Below are positions 6,151 through 12,722 of a stretch of DNA of 19,117 nt, piece after piece (positions within the stretch are counted from its first letter, which is position 1; each line of letters starts with the position of its first letter). The position numbers and the translations under genes were made by a program. The stretch spans positions 1 to 19,117 of the forward strand of contig JAEZHZ010000043.1 in the NCBI GenBank assembly GCA_023436745.1, in the 5' to 3' direction. The notes beneath the pieces were generated by a model. That model saw only the letters and a list, made by a program, of their open reading frames with translations. It did no database searches and was not told where the DNA came from. This DNA comes from Pseudomonadota bacterium (GTDB lineage Bacteria > Pseudomonadota > Alphaproteobacteria > Rhizobiales > Devosiaceae).

Positions 6151-7172
6151 TGGGCGTTGGCCGCGCTGAGGGACAAGGTGACCCTGTCCCCCATCCGGTA
6201 GGTCGAGCGGCCCGAAACCTGCACCAGCAGCACCTGGCCCGAAGCAAGGGCCACGTGCAGGTAGCTCTCGCTGCCGAGGTACTCGACCAGCCGGATTGAT
6301 CCTTCCGCCCGAACGTCACCGGAATCCCCGAGCTGGACCTGCTCCGGGCGCACCCCGATGGTGATCGGTCCCGCCGTTGCCGGTCCAGCCAGTTGCATGG
6401 TCCCGAAGTCGGGCAGTTCGGCCCCTCCGCTGCTGGCCACGGCGTCGATCATGTTCATCCGCGGCGAGCCGATGAACGTCGCGACGAACCGGTTCTGCGG
6501 GAAATTGTAGAGGTCGTACGGCGTGCCGACCTGCTCGATATTGCCCTTGTTCAGCACGACGATGCGCGTGGCCATGGTCATCGCTTCGATCTGGTCGTGC
6601 GTGACGTAGATCATGGTGGTGCCGAGCCGGTTATAGAGGCCGGCCAGTTCCACCCGCATCTGCACCCGCAGCTCCGCGTCGAGATTGGATAGCGGCTCGT
6701 CGAACAGGAACAGCTGCGGCTCGCGCACGATGGCCCGGCCGATGGCGACACGCTGCTTCTGGCCGCCCGACAACTGCCGCGGCTTGCGGTCCATAAGTTC
6801 CTCGATCCTGAGGATGCGTGCCGCCTCCGACACCCGCCGCTCGATCTCGGCCTTGGGCATCCGCAGGTTCGAAAGCCCGAACGCCAGGTTCCGCCGCACG
6901 CTCATGTGCGGATAGAGCGCATAGGACTGGAACACCATCGACAGGTTGCGCTGGCTGGCCGGCAGGTCGTTCACGATGCGCTCGCCGATGGCGATGGTGC
7001 CGTCGGTGATCTCCTCGAGCCCGGCGATCATGCGCAGCAGCGTGGACTTGCCGCATCCCGATGGGCCGACCAGCACCAGGAACTCGCCCGATTGCACCTC
7101 GAGGTCGATCCCGTGGATCACCTCGAAACCGGAATAGGCCTTGCGGACTTCGCTGAGAGTAACGGCTGCCAT
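6105..7172 (-). CDS. Sugar ABC transporter ATPase, UgpC/MalK/MsmK type
   Basis: This 355-residue ATPase energises a carbohydrate importer at the inner face of the cytoplasmic membrane. The Walker A motif GPSGCGKST is at 36-44, the signature LSGGQ at 134-138, Walker B LFLFDEP at 154-160 (catalytic E159), and the switch histidine is H192. A C-terminal regulatory TOBE region (about 230-355) marks the CUT1 class. ATG 7172 has GGAG 5 nt upstream, placed within the last codons of the small preceding frame. It is the last gene of the hydrolase-importer operon. Such ATPases are often shared between several importers, so it may serve more than its neighbours. No terminator is visible, and its end overlaps the convergent glycosyltransferase gene. 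Confidence 0.94.
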   Translation of the reverse strand: MAAVTLSEVRKAYSGFEVIHGIDLEVQSGEFLVLVGPSGCGKSTLLRMIAGLEEITDGTIAIGERIVNDLPASQRNLSMVFQSYALYPHMSVRRNLAFGLSNLRMPKAEIERRVSEAARILRIEELMDRKPRQLSGGQKQRVAIGRAIVREPQLFLFDEPLSNLDAELRVQMRVELAGLYNRLGTTMIYVTHDQIEAMTMATRIVVLNKGNIEQVGTPYDLYNFPQNRFVATFIGSPRMNMIDAVASSGGAELPDFGTMQLAGPATAGPITIGVRPEQVQLGDSGDVRAEGSIRLVEYLGSESYLHVALASGQVLLVQVSGRSTYRMGDRVTLSLSAANAHYFDANGQRISVPDA

Positions 7173-7174
7173 GT

Positions 7175-7216
7175 CTACTCCGGCTGCGCGGGAATGGTGG
7201 GGAAGGGCGCGTTCAT
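7175..7216 (-). CDS. 13-codon reading frame between permease and ATPase genes (doubtful)
   Basis: ATG 7216-7214 overlaps the permease stop as ATGA, and the frame encodes MNAPFPTIPAQPE before TAG (7177-7175). That stop lies 2 nt before the ATPase ATG, so it exactly fills the gap. Its end contains the GGAG ribosome site of the ATPase gene. It may be a coupling mini-frame that hands ribosomes from permease to ATPase, a decayed gene remnant, or chance. No function is claimed for the peptide. Confidence 0.25.
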   Translation of the reverse strand: MNAPFPTIPAQPE

Positions 7217-8124
7217 TTCAGCCCGCTCATCGCGATGCCGCGGATGATCAGGCGCTGGAACAGCACGAAGAACAGCACGATCGGCAGGATGGACAGGATC
7301 GACATGGCGAACATCGGGCCGTACTGCGAGACGCTGTCCTGGCTGATGAACATCCTCAGGGCCAGCGGCACGGTGTAGTCGTTCATGTCGTTGAGGTAGA
7401 CGAGCGGACCCAGGAAATCCTCCCAGGTCCAGATGAAGCTGAAGATCGCCGCCGTGGCCATGGCCGGCAGCGACAGCGGCATGATGATCGCCCAGTAGAT
7501 CTTGAACGGCGAGCAGCCGTCGATCATCGCCGCCTCGTCGAGCTCGCGCGGCAACTGGCGGAAGAACTGGATCATCAGGAAGATGAAGAACGCATCTCCG
7601 GCCAGGAACCGCGGCACGATCAGCGGCAGGTAGGTGTTCACCCAACCGAGGTTCAGGAACATGATGTACTGCGGGATCAGCACCACATGGTACGGGATCA
7701 TCAGCGTCATCATCATCAGCGCGAACCAGATGGTCTTGCCGGAGAATTCCAGCCGGGCGAACGCATAGGCCGCAAATGAGCACGAGATGACGTTGCCGAT
7801 CACCGACAGCACCGTCACCACTGTCGAGTTCCAGAAGAAGGTGGTGAAGCTGACGGGCAGGGCGTTCCACCCTTGCCAGTAGTTCTGCCAGTCGAACGTG
7901 GTCGGCCACAGCGACAGGTCGCCGAAGATCTGGTTGTCCGGCTTCAGCGAACTCGCGACCATCCACAGCAGCGGATAGACCATCACGAACGAGGTCGCGA
8001 TCAGGAACAGGTGCTTGAGCAGCCCCGCCCGGCGCGCGCGGCGGGCGCGGGTCTGCCGATAGGCGAGGGCGAGCGCCGCGGTATCGCTGGCGGTCGCGGG
8101 GGAAGTCGAGGTCATCGTGCTCAT
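7213..8124 (-). CDS. Sugar ABC transporter permease, MalG type (CUT1 family)
   Basis: This 303-residue inner-membrane permease has about six transmembrane segments. It follows a basic, Ala/Arg-rich cytosolic tail of about 37 residues. The ATPase-docking EAA loop reads ELDEAAMIDGCSPFKIYW, with EAA at 197-199 and the conserved G at 203, followed by an IxxP-type MPLSLP. ATG 8124 is chosen because it lies two bases after the stop of the upstream permease (TGA-GG-ATG) with a GGGGG/GAGG tract before it; the longer open frame to 8553 runs inside the upstream gene. The pairing with the MalF-type permease and a solute-binding protein places it in a carbohydrate importer; the substrate is unknown. Confidence 0.93.
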   Translation of the reverse strand: MSTMTSTSPATASDTAALALAYRQTRARRARRAGLLKHLFLIATSFVMVYPLLWMVASSLKPDNQIFGDLSLWPTTFDWQNYWQGWNALPVSFTTFFWNSTVVTVLSVIGNVISCSFAAYAFARLEFSGKTIWFALMMMTLMIPYHVVLIPQYIMFLNLGWVNTYLPLIVPRFLAGDAFFIFLMIQFFRQLPRELDEAAMIDGCSPFKIYWAIIMPLSLPAMATAAIFSFIWTWEDFLGPLVYLNDMNDYTVPLALRMFISQDSVSQYGPMFAMSILSILPIVLFFVLFQRLIIRGIAMSGLK

Positions 8125-8126
8125 CC

Positions 8127-9020
8127 TCACCCCCGCTCGTTTTCGTAGTGGACCCAGTACTTGCTGGTCCAGAAGGCGATGGCGGTGAACAGGGCGATGA
8201 TCAGCAGCAGCACCCAGGCCAGCGCCGAGGCATAGCCCATCCTGAGGAAGCTGAACGCCTCGTTGTAGAGATAGACCGTGAAGAACAGCAGCGAGTCGAG
8301 CGGATCCCCGCGCCCGCCCGAGATCACGAATGCCCCCGAGAAGCTCTTGAAGGCTTCGATCATCTGCAGCACCAGGTTGAAGAAGATCACCGGGGCGAGC
8401 AGCGGCACGGTGATGGCGAAGAACTTGCGCACCGGGCCTGCCGCATCGATCTCGGCCGCCTCGTAGAGTTCGGTCGGGATGGCGCGCAGCCCCGCAAGGA
8501 AGATCAGCATGGGCGAGCCGAACTGCCATACGGCCAGCACCACCAGCGTCCACAGCGAATAGTTGGGATCGGCCAGCCAGTAGGGGCCGTCCGCCCCGAA
8601 GAAGCGCAGCACCGCATTGACCACGCCGTCATAGCTGAACAGCTGCCGCCAAAGGATCGCCACCGCGATCGATCCGCCGAGGATCGACGGCAGGTAGAAC
8701 AGCGCCCGGTACCAGCCGACCGCACGGATGCCCTTGTCGAGGGCCATAGCCACCCCGAGCGCGAAGATCAGCTTCGCCGGCACCGACAGCACCACGAAGC
8801 TGAACGTCACCTGCAGCGCCTTCCAGAACCGCTGGTCGAACTGGAACATGTAGGCGTAGTTCTCGAGCCCGATCCACTGCGGCGGCCGCACGATGTTGTA
8901 CTTGGTGAAGCTCAGATAGAGCGACGCCAGGATCGGTCCGATGGCAAGCAGGAAGAACCCCACGAGCCACGGCAGCAGGAACGCATATCCGGCAAAGTTG
9001 CGCCGCAGGAACCTTTCCAT
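8127..9020 (-). CDS. Sugar ABC transporter permease, MalF/UgpA type (CUT1 family)
   Basis: This 297-residue permease begins MERFLRRNFAGYAFLLPWLV and has about six membrane spans. The EAA loop reads ELYEAAEIDAAGPVRKFFAI (EAA at 187-189), the docking site for the ATPase. It is a short MalF form without the large periplasmic loop of E. coli MalF, as in most CUT1 importers. ATG 9020 is supported by GGAG/AGGA just upstream and by alignment of the first span; the open frame continues to 9212 only through the hairpin-containing gap. It is separated from the solute-binding protein gene by 106 bp with two strong stem-loops and is nearly fused to the next permease gene (2 bp), so the two permeases are surely co-expressed. 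Confidence 0.93.
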   Translation of the reverse strand: MERFLRRNFAGYAFLLPWLVGFFLLAIGPILASLYLSFTKYNIVRPPQWIGLENYAYMFQFDQRFWKALQVTFSFVVLSVPAKLIFALGVAMALDKGIRAVGWYRALFYLPSILGGSIAVAILWRQLFSYDGVVNAVLRFFGADGPYWLADPNYSLWTLVVLAVWQFGSPMLIFLAGLRAIPTELYEAAEIDAAGPVRKFFAITVPLLAPVIFFNLVLQMIEAFKSFSGAFVISGGRGDPLDSLLFFTVYLYNEAFSFLRMGYASALAWVLLLIIALFTAIAFWTSKYWVHYENERG

Positions 9021-9045
9021 CTCGCTCCGATCCTGGTGTTGGGCA

Positions 9046-9115
9046 GGGGTGGGCATGCGCAAAGGGCAACGGCACGCCCACCCCGAAAGACCCTGCCCCC
9101 GGGAGGAGGGCAGGG
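9046..9115 (-). promoter_or_regulatory. Two stem-loops between the binding-protein and permease genes
   Basis: In transcript order, CCCTGCCC pairs with GGGCAGGG (9115-9091, 8 bp), then GGGGTGGGC pairs with GCCCACCCC (9084-9046, 9 bp plus three more pairs after a mismatch). TCTTTC between them is too short and mixed for a good terminator. Stem-loops after a binding-protein gene are known in other sugar operons (malE-malF) to protect the upstream mRNA or limit downstream expression. That role here is inference. Confidence 0.6.
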
Positions 9116-9126
9116 CCGGTTTCGCC

Positions 9127-10431
9127 TCAGGCGCGCGCCAGGATGGCCTGTGCCTGCTGGAGGAAGTCGCTCGCGACCTCGGGGATCGAGCGTTCCCCGA
9201 GAAGCACGGCAACGGCCAGGCGCTCGAAGGTCTGCTCCACCTCGTTGGAGCCGCTCGGCGGCGGGGCGGTCAGCGGCGCGGTCTTGCCCTGGATCCTGTC
9301 GAAATACTCGACCGAGAGCGCTTCCACCTCCGTCAGCTCCGGCTGCAGCGCCGCGCGGACGTCGGTCTGGCTCGGAATGCCGCGTTCGAGCCCGAGGACC
9401 TTGGTCATGTCGAGGTCGTTGACGAAGGCGCTCATGTAGCTCGTCGCCGCCTCCGGATCGACGCTGTCGCGGGTGAGGCAGACGAACTGCGAGGGCTGCA
9501 CCACGGAGCCGGGCACCATGTCCGGCGTGTTGGGGTACATGGCGACGCCGAGCCGGTCTTCCATCAGCCCCTGCACGCCCACGAGCTGGTTGCTCCACAG
9601 GTAGGTCATCGCCGACTTGCCGGTGACGACGCCCATCTGGCTGAGTTCCGGAACGCCCGACAGCCCGGCAGATTCCTGCGCCGGAGGCGTGCCGCCGGCA
9701 TTGCGGATCTTCTCCCAGGTCGCCCAGTATTCCTCGACGATCTCCTGCGTCGGTCCGTACGAGCCGTCCTCGTTGTAGAGGTTGGCGCCCTTCTGCACCG
9801 TGAAGTCCGAGAAGTTCTGGTAGTCGGCGGTGTTGTCGTCGGTGCCTGGCACCCCGGTCGCGTCCTTGATGGCGGCGGCGAACTCGGCCAGCTCGTCATA
9901 GGTGTAGCCATAGGGGTCGAACGTCTCGCCCGGGACGATTCCGGCTTCCTCGAACAGGCGCGTGTTGTACATCGCCATGTGCGAGTTCGCCCCGATCGAG
10001 AGTGCATAGAACTTGCCGTCCACCGTACCGGCGTCGATCGCGCTCTGGTCCATCCGGGAGATGTCGAGCGTCTTGCCGACATAGTCGTCGAGCGGCACCA
10101 CGGCGCCATTGGCGATGTACTCGAACAGCACGCCATAGCCCTGCTGGATCACGTCCGGCATGTTGCCGCCGGCGATCTGGGTGGTGAGCTTGGTGAAATA
10201 GTCGGCAAAGCCGAGCGTCTCCCCGCTGACCACGATGCCGGGGTTCTTCTCGTTGTACATCTCGATCACGGCGAAGGTGCGCTTGTCGCGCTCCGGATTG
10301 CCCCACCAGAAATGGCGGACCTGCCGGTCCTGGGCGAAGGCCGGCAACCCGCCCAGGGCGGTCATCGCCATCAGCGAACCGGCGCCGGCGGCCGATCGGT
10401 GCAGGAACTGCCTGCGGTTGAACTTGCTCAA
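9127..10431 (-). CDS. Extracellular solute-binding protein, family 1 (Tat-exported sugar-binding protein)
   Basis: This 434-residue periplasmic protein should capture the carbohydrate and deliver it to the adjacent permeases. The N-terminus carries a twin-arginine export signal, NRRQFLHRS (R6-R7), a hydrophobic stretch and a likely cleavage site after AFA (33/34). The mature part has the family pattern with GNMPDVIQ, a KFYALS region and aromatic residues in binding-pocket positions (FWWGNPERDK near its start). The start codon is TTG (10431-10429), supported by AGGGAGGA (10437-10444) 5 nt away; any ATG further in would remove the Tat motif. Export already folded, rather than through Sec, is inferred from that motif. 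The ligand is unknown; the preceding hydrolase gene suggests a glycoside or small oligosaccharide. Confidence 0.93.
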   Translation of the reverse strand: MSKFNRRQFLHRSAAGAGSLMAMTALGGLPAFAQDRQVRHFWWGNPERDKRTFAVIEMYNEKNPGIVVSGETLGFADYFTKLTTQIAGGNMPDVIQQGYGVLFEYIANGAVVPLDDYVGKTLDISRMDQSAIDAGTVDGKFYALSIGANSHMAMYNTRLFEEAGIVPGETFDPYGYTYDELAEFAAAIKDATGVPGTDDNTADYQNFSDFTVQKGANLYNEDGSYGPTQEIVEEYWATWEKIRNAGGTPPAQESAGLSGVPELSQMGVVTGKSAMTYLWSNQLVGVQGLMEDRLGVAMYPNTPDMVPGSVVQPSQFVCLTRDSVDPEAATSYMSAFVNDLDMTKVLGLERGIPSQTDVRAALQPELTEVEALSVEYFDRIQGKTAPLTAPPPSGSNEVEQTFERLAVAVLLGERSIPEVASDFLQQAQAILARA

Positions 10432-10465
10432 TTGTGTCCTCCCTGTGAGCGTCTTCGCGTCGGCA

Positions 10466-10501
10466 GCGACAGTCCCCTCTGTGCCGCCTCAATCCTGTCG
10501 C
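10466..10501 (-). repeat. Inverted repeat between hydrolase and binding-protein genes
   Basis: GCGACAG (10466-10472) and CTGTCGC (10495-10501) are perfect inverted 7-bp arms with a 22-bp loop. They begin just after the hydrolase stop. There is no T-run, so it is more likely an mRNA stem than a terminator. Confidence 0.35.
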
Positions 10502-10503
10502 CG

Positions 10504-12177
10504 CTAACTCCTCGGCGCCGTCAGTCCGGGCGACAGCACCCGGACGAACTCTCCACCCTGGCGCTGCCACACCTCGTTGGCCGCGATCGTCACGGGTATA
10601 TCCTGCCCGTCGAGCCGCACCGTGCCGGTGACCGGCGTCGCCCGCATGCCGATCAGGCCCCGCACCGTGCCGTCGCGCCCGGTCACCGCCCGCAGCCCCT
10701 GCGGCATGTCGATCAGCATCACCCCGTCGCGCCACGCCCGGGCGCGCCCTTCGGCGTTGACGAGTTCCAGCCTCTTGCCGTCGACCGTGCGGCCATAGGC
10801 GGTCTCGTGCGTCTCGTCGCGATGCTCGATCTGCGCCGGAGTGAGCCCGGTCAGCCACAGCGAGCCATCCGGCCGCGGCTGGATACCGCTCAGCCGCTCG
10901 ACGAAATCGAGAAGGCACAGGATCGAGGGCGAATAGCTCTCGGTGAAGCCGGCGCTGCCGGTGAACGGGTTGAGCGTCTGCGGGAACCGCTCGGCGCGGA
11001 ACAGCGCCGCCAGCGTCGGCTGCATCACCCAGCTCAACTCGGTATGGCGTCCGTGATGCTCGAAGGCATGCGCCGCCCGGATCAGCGTCAGGAAGTTGGT
11101 CGGCCCGCACCAGCTGTTATAGTCGAACGCATGGTCGAACCGCGGATCGTCGAGCGACAGCGAAGTCAGCGGGTACTTGGCGAAGAACTTCGCCGTGTTG
11201 AGCAGATATCGCTCGAGCGAGGCGGCAAAGAACGCATCGTCCCCGATCTCGCAGGCGAGCACGCGCAGCAGCACGTCCCCCTGCACCTTGACCAGCCGGT
11301 CGTTGCGGTCGCGGTCGTAGAAGAAGGCATCGCTCTCATCGAAGCATTGCGCCCAGAGCGCCCGCTCGCTTGCCTCTGCCCTGTCGCGCCACGCCGCGCC
11401 GCTCTCGCCCAGCTCCTCCGCCATTTTCGCCAGGTAGCGGCGCTGGCAGGCGACATTGGCGGTCAGGTCCGGCGCGATGAATGGCAGGATGGGGCTCGCA
11501 GGGTCGAACCGTGCCGGATCGTTCCCTGCGGGGGAGTCCGGTACGTGCCAGAACCGGGCCGACAGGTCGTGCCCGGTGTCATAGGCGCAGAAGGCCTCGA
11601 CTGCGCCCGTGCCGCGCGTGTCCCGCCAGCGCGCCAGCCAGGCATCGTTGCGGGCCATGGCCGTGTACATGGTGGCCAGGAAATCCCGGTCGCGCCCGTT
11701 GAGCTGGTAATGCGTCCACACCGAACGGGCGAGCGGCGTCACCGTCTGAATCTGCGCGAAGGCGGCGCCGTCCCGGGTCAGCTTGTAGGGGAACAGCCCG
11801 TCCTCGCGCTGGTGACGGGCAAACCCGGCAAAGGTGTCGGCGGCCACGTCAGGCAGGAAGCGGCTCAGCAGTTCCGCATTGATGCTGCCGGTGCTCTCCA
11901 GCCAGCAGCCCAGATAGATCCCGCCCTCCTGCAGGATCGGTTCGGGCCCCGGTGCCGGCTTGATGCAGCTCCAGAGCTCGCGCACGGCATCGGCGTGGCG
12001 GCGTTCCATGGTTTCGCTGGAGGCGGCAAAGCGCACGTCGTCAGGTCCAAGCCCCTCCCGCATACGCAGGCGCTCGAGCAGACGAGGTGTTGCGCCGCCC
12101 GGCAGCGCAAGGCCGTCACCGGCGCCGCGCGCCGCTGTCCAGCCGTCATCACCCATGCCCGCCTGAAACGCCGTCAC
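10504..12177 (-). CDS. Cytosolic (alpha/alpha)6 glycoside hydrolase, GH37/GH63/MGH1-like
   Basis: This 557-residue protein has no signal peptide and should hydrolyse a sugar imported by the neighbouring transporter. The catalytic barrel (about 75-430) shows family patterns: GGIYLGCWLESTG (85-97), DTGHDLSARFW (200-210), NSWCGPTNFLTLIRAAH (354-370) and GFTESYSPSIL (410-420). By comparison with trehalase (ESGWDFSSRW) and mannosylglycerate hydrolase, D204 is the likely general acid and E413 the likely base; this assignment is inferred. A beta-rich C-terminal tail (about 440-557) follows. The start is GTG 12177, supported by GGGAGG (12182-12187) 4 nt upstream. It is first in the operon, 72 bp before the binding-protein gene. 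Possible substrates include trehalose-like or glycosylglycerol/glycerate compounds; the sequence does not decide. Confidence 0.75.
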   Translation of the reverse strand: MTAFQAGMGDDGWTAARGAGDGLALPGGATPRLLERLRMREGLGPDDVRFAASSETMERRHADAVRELWSCIKPAPGPEPILQEGGIYLGCWLESTGSINAELLSRFLPDVAADTFAGFARHQREDGLFPYKLTRDGAAFAQIQTVTPLARSVWTHYQLNGRDRDFLATMYTAMARNDAWLARWRDTRGTGAVEAFCAYDTGHDLSARFWHVPDSPAGNDPARFDPASPILPFIAPDLTANVACQRRYLAKMAEELGESGAAWRDRAEASERALWAQCFDESDAFFYDRDRNDRLVKVQGDVLLRVLACEIGDDAFFAASLERYLLNTAKFFAKYPLTSLSLDDPRFDHAFDYNSWCGPTNFLTLIRAAHAFEHHGRHTELSWVMQPTLAALFRAERFPQTLNPFTGSAGFTESYSPSILCLLDFVERLSGIQPRPDGSLWLTGLTPAQIEHRDETHETAYGRTVDGKRLELVNAEGRARAWRDGVMLIDMPQGLRAVTGRDGTVRGLIGMRATPVTGTVRLDGQDIPVTIAANEVWQRQGGEFVRVLSPGLTAPRS

Positions 12178-12306
12178 CCTGCCTCCCGCGCACCGTCTCG
12201 GTGGATGCTGCGGCGCTGCTGGGAAGGGGACGTCCCGCCAACCGCGACCGCACGGTTGAGATCCTTACGGGCCTCTCAGAAGGTCGAGTCCAGCATCGGC
12301 CCGTTG

Positions 12307-12350
12307 TTGACGGTCAAGCCGATGAAAACCCGCGTAGCTCACGCTTGACC
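12307..12350. promoter_or_regulatory. Nested TTGAC inverted repeats, possible operator
   Basis: TTGAC-G-GTCAA (12307-12317) is an 11-bp palindrome. Its right half belongs to GGTCAAGC (12312-12319), which is the exact reverse complement of GCTTGACC (12343-12350). Three copies of the TTGAC half-site therefore lie about 130-170 bp upstream of the hydrolase start. A regulator binding site or an mRNA stem are both possible. Confidence 0.35.
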
Positions 12351-12362
12351 ACATACCCTGGC

Positions 12363-12381
12363 TGGACCCTTTGCGGGTCCA
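12363..12381. repeat. 7-bp hairpin in the intergenic region
   Basis: TGGACCC (12363-12369) pairs with GGGTCCA (12375-12381) around a 5-nt TTTGC loop. No T-run follows on either strand, so it is not a clear terminator. Confidence 0.35.
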
Positions 12382-12517
12382 TGACGTGTCTCCGGCCGTT
12401 CCTGAGGGGTTTCTCCCACTCGGATGTATGGAAGATGTGCCGACGCCCCGCGCGAAGTCAACGATTTTGTTGTTTCTGCTGTGAAGTCTGCAAGATAAAT
12501 CAGTAAGAACAAAGACT

Positions 12518-12538
12518 TATGGCACAGTAACTGCCATA
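12518..12538. promoter_or_regulatory. 21-bp palindrome TATGGCA-N7-TGCCATA, candidate operator
   Basis: The arms are perfect 7+7 inverted repeats spaced by 7 bp, in the AT-rich part of the divergent region. On the minus strand TTGTAT overlaps one arm and TAAGTC follows the other, so a weak leftward promoter could be covered by it. The geometry suits a dimeric regulator, but its identity and target are unknown. It lies 341 bp from the hydrolase start and 185 bp from the macroglobulin start. Confidence 0.45.
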
Positions 12539-12662
12539 CAAGATGGCGTTCTCCCGCCTTGGGAACTGCCGCCTACAACCCTCCGGTGTGGCCTGGCTCC
12601 GCCGGTCATGAAGGCCGGCCGGTCCGCCTCCGTCGGCATCGATCCGGGCTCCTGGCGCGCGC

Positions 12663-12691
12663 TTTACCGGATTGGTCGGCCTCTCTATTAT
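12663..12691 (+). promoter_or_regulatory. Candidate promoter of the macroglobulin-pbpC operon
   Basis: TTTACC (12663-12668) and TATTAT (12686-12691) are separated by 17 bp, matching the sigma70 consensus at 4 and 5 of 6 positions. Transcription would start near 12698, leaving a leader of about 25 nt with GGAGGG (12712-12717) before the ATG at 12723. Confidence 0.45.
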
Positions 12692-12722
12692 GCCCCGCGC
12701 GGTGGGGCATTGGAGGGACATC

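Larger units (their letters stand above)
12178..12722. other. Divergent intergenic region between the importer operon and the macroglobulin gene
   Basis: This 545-bp stretch holds no frame that resembles a protein on either strand. It should contain the leftward operon promoter and the rightward A2M-pbpC promoter. It is rich in inverted repeats: GGGACGTCCC (12227-12236), TTGACGGTCAA (12307-12317), GGTCAAGC/GCTTGACC (12312-12350), a hairpin at 12363-12381 and a 21-bp palindrome at 12518-12538. The part from about 12460 to 12545 is clearly more AT-rich than its surroundings. I could not pick a convincing promoter for the leftward operon. Confidence 0.6.

Noticed and set aside
8941..12348. Very long open frame (1135 codons) on the plus strand, antisense to the importer operon
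   Set aside because: It runs opposite five well-supported genes' codons, is rich in Arg, His and Gln without any recognisable domain, and arises from GC-rich third positions.
12087..12506. Plus-strand frame reaching into the divergent intergenic region
   Set aside because: It starts inside the hydrolase gene on the other strand, lacks a ribosome site and has no recognisable protein features.
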